This document shows positions 45,101 to 52,740 of a stretch of DNA of 60,000 nucleotides, piece after piece. A program made the translations under genes and the position numbers. Source of the DNA: Polytrichum commune. Its lineage: Eukaryota; Streptophyta; Polytrichopsida; Polytrichales; Polytrichaceae. The notes below the pieces were generated by a model that did no database searches, was not told the origin of the DNA, and saw only the letters and a program-made list of their open reading frames with translations. Location: positions 27,873,666 to 27,933,665 of the forward strand of contig OX485807.1 in assembly GCA_950295325.1 (NCBI GenBank). The letters are read 5' to 3'. The first letter of the stretch is position 1. Each line of letters starts with the position of its first letter.

Positions 45101-47362
45101 AAAGTGAGAACCTGATATCTAAGCCTATAGGCCACTTTCAAAGACTTAGATTCTAACCTGAAATGAGGCCAACTAAAACAACATAAAGTGAGCACCTTTA
45201 ATCTGAACCTAGAGCCGAGGCCTCTAATTGTTAGATTCTAACCTGAAATGAGGTTAACTAGATATATATAAAGTGAGCACCTTTAATTTGAACCTTGAAG
45301 CCGAGGCTTCAGGGTGTGACCCTCTTGACCTGAAAATGAAGGATTCGGTCCCGAAACCCATATATTGGACAGCCACATAATGTGAGAACTTGAAATCTAA
45401 ACCGAAAGCCACTTTCAAAGAGTTAGATTCTAACCTGAAATGAGGCCAGCTAAAATAACATAAAGTGAGCACCCGAAATATGAATTTAGAGTCGAGGCTT
45501 CATATTGTTAGATTCTAACCTGAAATGAGGCCATGTAGACATATATAAAGTGAGCACTTGAAATATGAATTTAGAGCCGAGGCTTCATATTGTTAGATTC
45601 TAACCTGAAATGAGGCCACGTAGACATATATAAAGTGAGCACTTCAAATATGAATTAAGAGCCGAGGCTTCATATTGTTAGATTCTGACCTGAAATGAGG
45701 CCACGTAGACATATATAAAGTGAGCACTTGAAATCTGAACTTAGAGCCGAGGCTTCAAAGTGTTGATATGAATTTGAGCTTGACTGTGGGTTGAGGGAAT
45801 CTGGTTAGGGGTTAGGAGTTGATATGTGACTGAATTTGATTTGAGTCTAAGGGTGGCTGGGGGTTGAGCTGGGTGCAGCACTCAAAAGACAAAATCTGGC
45901 ACTACAAGGGTTCTCCGGAGGACCATCCCTGTTTGGACTTGATTCTTGCAGATATACCGGAAGGTCTTCCTGTTCCTGGCATATCAGACCCACCGTCGTC
46001 CATTCCTGCTTGGAATCAAGAATCGAAAGAGTGGTTACAACCACTCTTTGACTTTGCCGATGAACATCTGCACGACGACGGGGCAATTATTTTGTTTCAC
46101 CCTTTTCGCATGAGTACGAAGTCCAATATTCTTGGATATTGCAAATCGTATGGTTTTGCAATTCGGAAAGAGTGGTGGGGAATGAACCGCCTTCATCTCA
46201 CATCCCCATTAAATCCAGCATCAACTGTAAGATAAACCTTATGTCTTCTTGCTGATCACCGCATTCAGTTTCAATTTAATCCTTGAGGTAATTCTGAGTA
46301 TAGACCCACCTAAGTATTATACTCATGCAGTTGTGTTGTTTACTTTGTAAACTAATGTTGTTCTTTATGTCTGGTACATTGTAGACCATGAGGTTCGGTA
46401 TTTCATTGGCGGTCAGGAGCGTGCCGGGGTCACCTGCATCGAAGTTTTCATTTCGCCTTGTCCCTGCATTGGATCCTTATGGGGTGGATGTTGCACGGGA
46501 TGATATTCTCCAGAACTTGGTCTCTCGTGAGGACCAGCTAACTAATGGATCCACACCATGGCAAGGGCCTCGTGAAAAATCTGTGCTTCTAATGCAAATG
46601 CTAATTGAAGCATGTAGCTCCCCATGGGATATTATTCTAGACTGCACGGCAGCGACCGGTATGTCTTTGTAATCTTCCATTTCAGTTGGTTAATCGTTAA
46701 TATTGTTTTGGTCTACAAAATTCATAGTTATTTTTGTACTAAGTTTTTTCCAACTTCTTTATTTGCAGGATCTTGCATTCATGCATGCCGCAATTTGCAC
46801 CGTCACATTGTGGCATTAGAGGCTGATGTTGATATTTTTGAGGCCTTACTTGCTCCATTGATTATCTCTAGAGCAGCCTCTGAAGTCACTCTTGAAGACC
46901 GTGTCACCAGTTTAGAGGATCCTGAGGGTGAAGATATCCCCGTTGAGAGGATTGTGAAAAGATCTCGGTTTACTAAGTGAGTAAGGTCCACAAATTCTCT
47001 TACGTGTGTTATGTTTTTTGCTGTCATTTCTTATAAAGTTGAGTTATGAACATGGTACCATTGGCATTTGCAGATGCGATAAATTGGGCTATCCTATTCA
47101 CCGGCCTTTTTTTTGTGACCCTAAATTCTATCCCAGCCCTCCAAAGTCTTGGCAACTTCCTACATATGCAAATGATATTGCTAATCAACTAGCTGGAGGT
47201 TCTTATCAGACTTTTACATCTAAATATCGTCCGGGAAGAGTTTTAGAGTTTTTGGATATAGAAGCTTTAGAATCTGATGGTCAGGCCTCCTCTGATGCAG
47301 ATATTACTGATTCTAGAATGTCTTCATCATCAGGTGATCACAGTGATTCGGATCTGATGTAA
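33113..47362 (+). CDS. PM2: ParB-like + methyltransferase-like protein, ~12 exons, cargo of the giant MULE
   Basis: Exons proposed: 33113-33391, ~33455-33738, 38395-39038, 39148-39334, 41757-41948, 42032-42250, 42387-42622, 42742-43435, 45879-46226, 46385-46658, 46769-46976 and 47074-47362. From exon 3 on all junctions are GT-AG and phase-compatible; exon 2's left border is uncertain. Order of features: basic/acidic N-terminus (MNTRSRARAEREVRRSIEKQ); MFFVCDGNHRRQAWLNHI, a ParB-type DGxHR signature in exon 3; helical exons 5-8 ending in a Lys/Glu coiled coil and a disordered linker; then LDLILADIPEG at the motif IV place, PREKSVLLMQMLIEACS as motif X, and WDIILDCTAATGSCIHAC with IVALEAD as motifs I-II of a permuted beta-class DNA methyltransferase fold. 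In-frame TGA codons at 38956 and 42435 break it. ~1,280 codons. It shares its order of parts with PM1, so the two are diverged relatives. Probably nuclear; activity doubtful. Confidence 0.6.
33739..38394 (+). other. PM2 intron 2, filled by satellite P3
   Basis: A 4.7-kb intron bounded by GAAGAG|GTCAAC and GGTAG|GTGCAT, if the proposed exons are right. All but ~100-150 bases at each edge is the P3 array. Confidence 0.5.
33870..38310 (+). repeat. Satellite P3, array 1 (dyad GGTTTCGG-GA-CCGAAACC)
   Basis: A complex tandem array. An ~86-bp unit (TGGCCTCATTTCAGGTTAGA, CACTTTGAAGCCTCGGCTCT, GAGATTTCGGGTGCTCACTT) alternates with a longer unit carrying GTCCAATATATGGG plus the dyad. Dyads recur at ~297-300 bp (for example 34511 and 34810) or multiples. 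Two matched dyad forms exist: GGTTTCGGGACCGAAACC (34511) and GGGTTCGGGACCGAACCC (34810), in which both arms have changed together. A 57-bp higher-copy run of dyads lies at 36905-37110. A ~298-bp exact-looking duplication spans 37380-37577 and 37678-37875. Short ORFs are repeat artefacts. Confidence 0.9.
38956..38958 (+). other. In-frame TGA in PM2 exon 3
   Basis: It follows RLHRTDED and the frame stays open to the donor at 39038 and in phase into exon 4 (NINK|HTEDSHVK). It lies 22 codons after the DGNHRR motif, close to the place of the TAG in PM1. Confidence 0.7.
39365..41640 (+). repeat. Satellite P3, array 2, in PM2 intron 4
   Basis: Same units and orientation as array 1, with more diverged dyads (for example GGTTTCGGGACTGAAACC near 39645 and GGTTTCGAGACCGAAACC near 41030). 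A ~720-bp higher-order duplication is visible: 39490-40060 resembles 40210-40790. It fills the intron between exons ending at 39334 and starting at 41757. Confidence 0.88.
42435..42437 (+). other. In-frame TGA in PM2 exon 7
   Basis: Reads ETMRQD*VPINMSIV. The exon is otherwise open and flanked by good splice sites (TTAACAG| and CG|GTGCGT). Confidence 0.7.
43500..45775 (-). repeat. Satellite P3, array 3, inverted, in PM2 intron 8
   Basis: The same P3 units in the opposite orientation (TCTAACCTGAAATGAGGCCA, AAAGTGAGCACC, GAGCCGAGGCTTCAAA; dyads as GGTTTCGGTCCCGAAACC at ~43915, ~44530 and ~45065). It fills the intron between exons ending at 43435 and starting at 45879. The last part (45470-45760) is a ~95-bp simple array with GAGGCCACGTAGACATATAT units lacking the dyad. 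Confidence 0.9.
45879..46976 (+). other. Methyltransferase-like region of PM2 (exons 9-11)
   Basis: DLILADIPEGLPVPG is the motif IV position. Canonical enzymes have (D/S)PP(Y/W); here it is DIPE, so the catalytic pocket appears altered. ExxLLMQMLIEACS is a good motif X. Motif I is DCTAATG instead of DPFxGxG; only the first Asp and last Gly are kept. The order IV-X-I is that of the beta class (such as CcrM and eukaryotic N4CMT-type enzymes). Confidence 0.55.
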
Positions 47363-47770
47363 TAGCTTCATGTGAATGTCTGTGTACTATCTAATATACC
47401 GTTTTTTCTTCCGTTGGTTTTTCAGTTTGTGCACTCATTCCGCATGGAATTCATTATATGTGTATCACTTTCGGAGTTTTTGGGATTGCATATATGAAAT
47501 TGCATATTTAAGTTAACTTTTGACTTCGTTTTTTTTTATATTGTTCAAAATATTTTCTAACACCACTTGGTTACTTGTTAATGTTTGAGTGTTTGGATTT
47601 ATAAAGTGTGGTGTGGTTTTTAATATTCCAATTGTCTTGTTGAATGCATCTTGTCGTTGTTCTCAAATAACACTACACTTTTGTGGTCGTCAACTAGTAG
47701 ACAATCTAAAGACAAGTAGCCAAACCAAATACACCTAACATTTTGATTTCTCAAGCATATCCTACCCACA
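47363..47770. other. 3' flank of PM2
   Basis: AT-rich, presumably 3' UTR and spacer. No gene or clear poly(A) signal. Confidence 0.4.
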
Positions 47771-47945
47771 AGAAAGAGGCCTCGGATCCGAGGCCTCTTT
47801 CCAAACCTCCTCCTCATGCTAGAACATACAAGAAATGGCCAAATGCAAAAACAAGTAGCCAACTCAAATATACATAACATTTTGATTTTCAAGCATAAGC
47901 TACCCACAACTAAGAGGCCTCGGATCCGAGGCCTCTTCCCATAGG
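47720..47945. repeat. P4: two ~138-bp repeats, each with a long perfect palindrome
   Basis: The core AGGCCTCGGATCCGAGGCCT is perfect in both copies. The full perfect palindrome is 30 bp at 47772-47801 and 26 bp at 47912-47937. Surrounding phrases (AACATTTTGATTT, CAAGCATA, CTACCCACAA) are shared, with centres 138 bp apart. They lie 260-430 bases inside the right end of the giant element. Confidence 0.9.
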
Positions 47946-48147
47946 TCCACCATCTTCTCAACCACACTGAATTTTCCCACGGCCATAGGGACTTGTTGGT
48001 AATTTTAAGAAACTTTTGGTCCTAAAAATTAGGCACTCCATAAATATCGGCCTCATAATTCCAAAATTAAACTTCAAATATGTCCTAAATCCACGGTCAT
48101 AGGGGTCCTAACTTTAGTTAAATGGAGTTTTAAATTTTGATTTTCTG

Positions 48148-48201
48148 CTCACGAGATCTGCTCACCGCTCACCGCTCACCGCTCACATCGTAGCATTCCT
48201 G
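48148..48201 (-). repeat. Right terminal inverted repeat of the giant element
   Basis: CTGCTCACCGCTCACCGCTC repeats ending in ACATCGTAGCATTCCTG at 48201. It is the inverse of the left end, including a second GAGCAGAAAA further in (48140s). Confidence 0.8.
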
Positions 48202-48211
48202 CCGATACCGT
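48202..48211 (+). repeat. Target-site duplication, right copy (CCGATACCGT)
   Basis: Identical to 25960-25969. Immediately after it the MULE-A frame resumes (NFSRPRPGKR), collinear with FSHPRVSTR of MULE-B and ISRPRVQTR of MULE-C. Confidence 0.9.
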
Positions 48212-49253
48212 GAACTTCTCACGCCCTCGTCCCGGTAAGCGAGTCACTCGATCTCAGCCAGAAACCCTACCTACTATCATTGAGGAGTGTTCCCCGTTTG
48301 TTCAAGAGGTTCAAGTGCCTTCACCTACAGGACTTGGTTTCCATCGTGTCACCGCAGTGCAAGAAACCAAAGTAGATGTCTCTCTTTGGCATATTGCCCG
48401 CATACCCTATACATCAGGGAAGTCTTGTTGGGCTAATCATGCGGGCACGAAGAAGAAGTGCTCTGCAAGAATCGTCACCAATAATAAGAGCGTCCCTGCG
48501 CCTACCTACACCGGTATGTGGCATCATTACAAACTCCAATCGATGAAGCGCACGGACTTCGTCTTCTGCCCCGACGACATAGAGCGTTGCGTAAAGGGCC
48601 CTCGTCGGAAATGGGTCATGCCGTTCTCTGATGGTCAAGAGAAACCTCCCATTCCCCCAATCTGGCATGTCAAGATTGGTACCAACCTCACCCGCTCGGA
48701 GATCTTCGCACTTGAGAACGCAGGTTTTCAACTCCCACCAAAGGAGCGCATCACACCGACTCGGCTCTTCACCAACTCTGCTCCCCCGCTGGATATGTCT
48801 CGAATCCCTATTCTTGAACACCCCGACTTCATCCCTCCCACAAGATTGTCCAAGCTTGTTCGGCAATCCAGCAGCGCACCTTCGACAAAGCAGAGGCAGA
48901 TGGTTGCCTCTGCTGAAGCTATGCATGGTACCGTTCTGAAGTTAACTATGATCCCTCAACCGGGATTTGGTTGCATTATCACACTGCAGTCCAAGTCAGA
49001 ACCGCAACCACCCATCTACCAGGTGACAGTAAGTTCTATTCCAGAGTGCAATTGCGCGAACTTTGTGGATATGATTTCCAAGTTCGGCCGCAAACGCAAT
49101 CCTTATCAAAATTGTAAGCATTTGTATTACATCTTCATCAAGGTTTCCAATTTGGATCCGGAAGTGAATTTGTTCATTCACGCCCCGACATTTAGCTTCA
49201 ACGAAGTCAAACTCATCCTCGAAGGGGGTCTTTTGACACAACCTACTTCCTAG
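48212..49253 (+). pseudogene. MULE-A transposase, C-terminal part with SWIM finger
   Basis: Continuation of the ORF broken at 25969. It contains VSLWHIARIPYTSGKSCWA, FCPDDIERCVKGPRRKW (both conserved in MULE-B and C) and the SWIM finger IPECNCANF ... YQNCKHLYY, then FSFNEVKLILEGG and a stop. This part has no internal stop. It cannot be expressed with its 5' half because 22 kb lies between. Confidence 0.88.
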
Positions 49254-49597
49254 AATTCCGCTCAGCCTAGCACTACATTAGGCTATGATATATGTGTCCA
49301 TTTATGGACCAACCCTAAACCAATAATTGATTGATATAATAAAGGTATAATCTCAATGATTATTTTTATTTACTTCAAAAAATTGTATCACAATGCTTCC
49401 TATGTCTATCAATTCTATTTCTAATTTGCATACTTCTTGGATAATTCCGATGGAGGTGGACCCGGTCGAAGCAAATCCCTATAAGATATTGTTTTGTCTC
49501 TAATTCGATCCTTCAGCGGAAGATGATGCGGAGGCAAGGCTCTCATCCTTTGGCGTAATGAAAGAGACTTCGAAGATTCGCCTTCCACCTTCACCTC
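49254..49597. other. 3' flank of MULE-A
   Basis: AT-rich; a ATATAATAAAGG-type poly(A) signal near 49335. No gene. Confidence 0.4.
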
Positions 49598-49882
49598 CTA
49601 GTCCGTTTCCTTCGAATTGTCTTCATCCAAATCAGCTTCCTTCTCCGGCACATCTTCCTGCCTTTGTTCTTTTTTCTCATATTGTTTCTGCTCCTCCTGC
49701 ACCCTCCACCTCCATGCTTGTGTAGACTGCGAAAATGAAGTCAGGTCGTAGTCATTACTAGCTCGATTTCCAGGCCTAAACTCAATTTCCGGCGATGAAT
49801 TAACGGGAATATGGGGATCTCCTAGACTTCTAATTTCCATCTCCCACCCTAATCCAGCAAACATGTCTCTCTTTTCTCCCAT
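49598..49882 (-). CDS. Small hypothetical acidic/charged protein within MULE-A
   Basis: From MGEKRDMFAGLGWEMEIRSL at 49882 the frame runs ~95 codons to an acidic, Glu/Gln/Lys-rich helix (VQEEQKQYEKKEQRQEDVPE). A TATA box (CTATAAATTGG, minus strand, ~49925) lies ~45 bases upstream. It sits between the transposase stop and the right end of MULE-A and faces it. Possibly an accessory protein of the MULE family; unknown function. Confidence 0.4.
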   Translation of the reverse strand: MGEKRDMFAGLGWEMEIRSLGDPHIPVNSSPEIEFRPGNRASNDYDLTSFSQSTQAWRWRVQEEQKQYEKKEQRQEDVPEKEADLDEDNSKETD

Positions 49883-49934
49883 TGTGTGCAAATGTATATA
49901 CAATCATGGTGGATATGAGTCCAATTTATAGTCT

Positions 49935-50440
49935 ATTCGGCCACAAACGATAATTGCTAAAATCCAACCTATAGAGTAGACTCACATATAAGACAAAGAG
50001 AAAAGTGATGAATAACAACGAAGGAAGTTTATTATTTTGATTCCTTTGTATTTTGATTGACCCATTCTTCATTTATACCAATCTTAGAAAATCCAATTTC
50101 ATTGATTATTCCTTGTAATCATCATTGGTTTTAATAATTCTTCAATTATACCAACTTCGATATACTTATTTTTGTTTGTTCTTTCCTGGGATCACCATTG
50201 ATGTTTATCATATACTTATATGTTTTATTTTGATGTTATTTCATTGTAGCACTTCCCGGGTCCGAAATGTAGTGAGACATTTTCAAATATAGGGCCTTTT
50301 GAGTTAGATGTGGACCTATACATTCCACGGAAATAGGTCACTATTTTTTCTATTTTTAGTAGATTCTAGCATATTCGAAGCATATTCTAGACTATTTTTT
50401 AAAAATCTAAATTTGGTCTTAGAAGTTTGCTAAATTTAAT
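49935..50440. other. AT-rich terminal part of MULE-A
   Basis: No gene. It ends near 50440-50485 in CTCTCCGCTCTCCACATCACCGCTCT (CTCTCCGCTCTCC repeated units), a diverged form of the GAGCGGTG-type MULE terminus, probably the right end of MULE-A. Confidence 0.4.
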
Positions 50441-50477
50441 CACTCAATGCTCTCCGCTCTCCACATCACCGCTCTAC

Positions 50478-52293
50478 GCACACGTACAAGTGTCGTCCAA
50501 GACATGCCCAATCTGGCCAACTGGTGGAAGATTGTTACGGAGTACAACCAAAGCGACGGCGCTCGCGTGAGCAATAGCGTGACCATTGGGTCGGAGGTGA
50601 CGGATTCCTACTCCAAGGGGAAGGCGCTCGGGGACGTGCAGAGGTCCACCATTGCTGAGGACATCATCCAGGGCAACATCGGTCCCAACAAGCTCCCTTC
50701 GGACCCCGTGAACGGGATTTACCTGATCATGACCACCTCCGACGTTACATTCGTCGGGGGAGGTTTTTGCGGGTTCCACGGGTACTCGAAATATGCATTT
50801 CACTCGTGATCAACGAATTTCCATTGTAAACGAATTAGAAATTACAAGAAGAACCGTAAATCCAAGTTCCCAAAAGCTAAGCGGAGAAATTGCAGGCCGA
50901 GATTCTCTTACCTTGACCTACCCATTCTGTTTCCAAATGGTTTTCGATTAGTTGTCGGACCCCACCAGAAGCGCTCTGTAAACGAAGGGAGCTGAGAAAG
51001 ATGAACCAGGAGGAAAGTAACGGTCGCGACTGAGCTTCCAAGGAATTAGTCGCACTGCACACCTAATAAAAAGACAACCTGAATTTAGGAGAAAGCATTT
51101 CAGACAGTGTTTTGGGGACGTTCCATGCGGAGGTTCTTGTGGAACATTCCATGTTGTGTGCCAAGGGATACGGCTCATTAACGCAGTGTATGATATTGTT
51201 GTTGCTGTAACAGGTACATGTGCATCGACAACAAGTCCTGCAGCGATGCCAAGAACTTGCTGGTCTTCGCGTTCATGCCGATCCCGGGGCAGAAAAACCA
51301 GTTGGTCCAGGTATGCAATTTTTACCAGCCCTACGGCCCGATCCCTCTGCCGGCCCCAAACGATGCAGCGTCACCAATTGGTGGGGCTTTGGATTCCTTC
51401 ATCAGCATCATGATGCACGAGCTCATGGAGGCCGCAACCGACCCCTACGTCAGCGCGTGGCGCATGAACTCCTACGAGAACTCGGAAGCGGGAGATTTAT
51501 GTGAATATTCCTATGGAGGAGGGGACTTCTTTTATGTCGGACTGCCAAGCGTCTACGGCGACCATGCCAACTGCTCCAAGTCCCAATGTGCTTCGTATCC
51601 AGGTGTCCATGCGATGCAGTGGGTTCCGACTGGAGAGATTTTCAACATCTTTGGAAGAGGTGGTTCCAGGTTTCTTGTGCAAAAGATCTGGAGCTTGGCC
51701 AATAAAGGCTGCCAATTACAAGTGCAAGGTAAGTACATCTGTTGATCGGTCGATCGTTCAGTTTATTAATTACCCTTAAAAGCTCTCAGACCCTCATCCT
51801 CCAGCCCAGAATAGCTTGCATCATACGGAGGTGGTGAATGCTACTGCTAATTTGAGGTCATGAATCATCGTTTAGCAAATATAACCCTCATTGATACCCT
51901 GCAGTTCGCAATGGGTCCAATACTTGTTCGGGTACTTTACAAACTGTCACGTATGCCATGGGTAGCTTGAAACCTTCACAAGTCGTCAGCTTGTTTACAG
52001 TGGCACCGGGCACACAATTCATCCAGTTACATTATATGTCTCAATTCAGGCTCATGTCCCAGGACTATTCCATGGAATTTGCGTAGGTCATGTTTACTGC
52101 ATCAACATGGGATTTCTCTGACACACTGTTGTTTCGGGGGTTTCTGATGTGCATCGCTCCAGACGCTTGCAAGGCATCAACCACATTGACTGTTCTGTCA
52201 GGGGTGATCGAGCAAGGAGTGCATGCGTTCGGTTCCATCCCGTTGCAGACATACGGCCCTGGGGGACGAAGCTATTTTGCGAGCGGTGAGCGG
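50478..52293 (+). pseudogene. EXORDIUM/PHI-1-like gene remnant
   Basis: Exon 1 part (~50478-50805) reads MPNLANWWKIVTEYNQSDGA, then SDPVNGIYLIMTTSDVTF and GGFCGFHGYSKY. This is the N-terminal half of the phosphate-induced protein 1 conserved region. Exon 2 (~51213-51729, between GTAACAG and GTAAGTAC) has SFISIMMHELMEAATDPYV, AGDLCEYSYGGGDFFYV and FLVQKIWSLANKGCQL, the C-terminal half. A third exon begins after CTGCAG at 51904 and encodes a ~125-residue Ser/Thr-rich extension broken by a TAG near 52085. EXO proteins are secreted, wall-associated and growth-linked. The signal peptide and first ~60 residues are missing at the MULE-A end, and the 3' end runs into the MULE-C terminus, so the gene is not intact. 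Confidence 0.7.
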
Positions 52294-52296
52294 TAA
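52275..52296 (+). repeat. Terminal repeat of MULE-C (GCGAGCGGTGAGCGGT)
   Basis: Sixteen bases identical to part of the giant element's left terminus. It marks the 3' end of MULE-C and the end of the EXO remnant. Confidence 0.65.
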
Positions 52297-52740
52297 CTTC
52301 CGAGATATTTTGATTAAAATGTTATTTTAAGCAGTAAATTTATGGTATTGTTGGACTAAATTTATTTTTAGTAAATTTATTTCTAAACTTAGTGAACAGT
52401 GTGACCTATGACCGTGGACAATTAAGGGCTCTGATACAGGAAAAAATGTTATTGTATCAGTGAAAAATATGGTTTAGGGTGTTAAATTGAACATTTGGAA
52501 CTAATATCAGTAATAAATATGGGTTTGTCTCAAGTCAAACACGTATTGTTTCAGTATAATGAGAATTAATGGTACTCTAAAAAGGTCACGCAACTTTGGA
52601 ACAACGAAATACATGTGGTGCGTCAAATGTCTTGTAGTGGCCCTTTTAGTCTCACTACATCATGATTATAACAAATCTTACATACATATGTTACTTTAAA
52701 GAAACACAAAACTCTAAGAGTCAAGGTACTTCAGCAAACC
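52297..52740. other. Subterminal non-coding part of MULE-C
   Basis: AT-rich, no ORF. It would include the 3' UTR of the minus-strand transposase. Confidence 0.45.

Larger units (their letters stand above)
25970..48201. mobile_element. Giant (22.2-kb) Mutator-like element inserted in MULE-A
   Basis: Flanked by a perfect 10-bp direct repeat. The ends are inverted repeats: reading inward, left CAACGACGCTACCGTGTGAG and right CAGGAATGCTACGATGTGAG, both followed by repeated GAGCGGTG units and GAGCAGAAAA. The unit GCGAGCGGTGAGCGGT also occurs at the MULE-C end at 52275, linking the element to the same MULE family. Contents from left to right: MULE-B transposase (minus), small ORFs, a SINE, a CACTA-type end, and the PM2 gene with its satellite-filled introns. 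It is very large for a Mutator-type element and has cargo unrelated to transposition. Confidence 0.85.
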
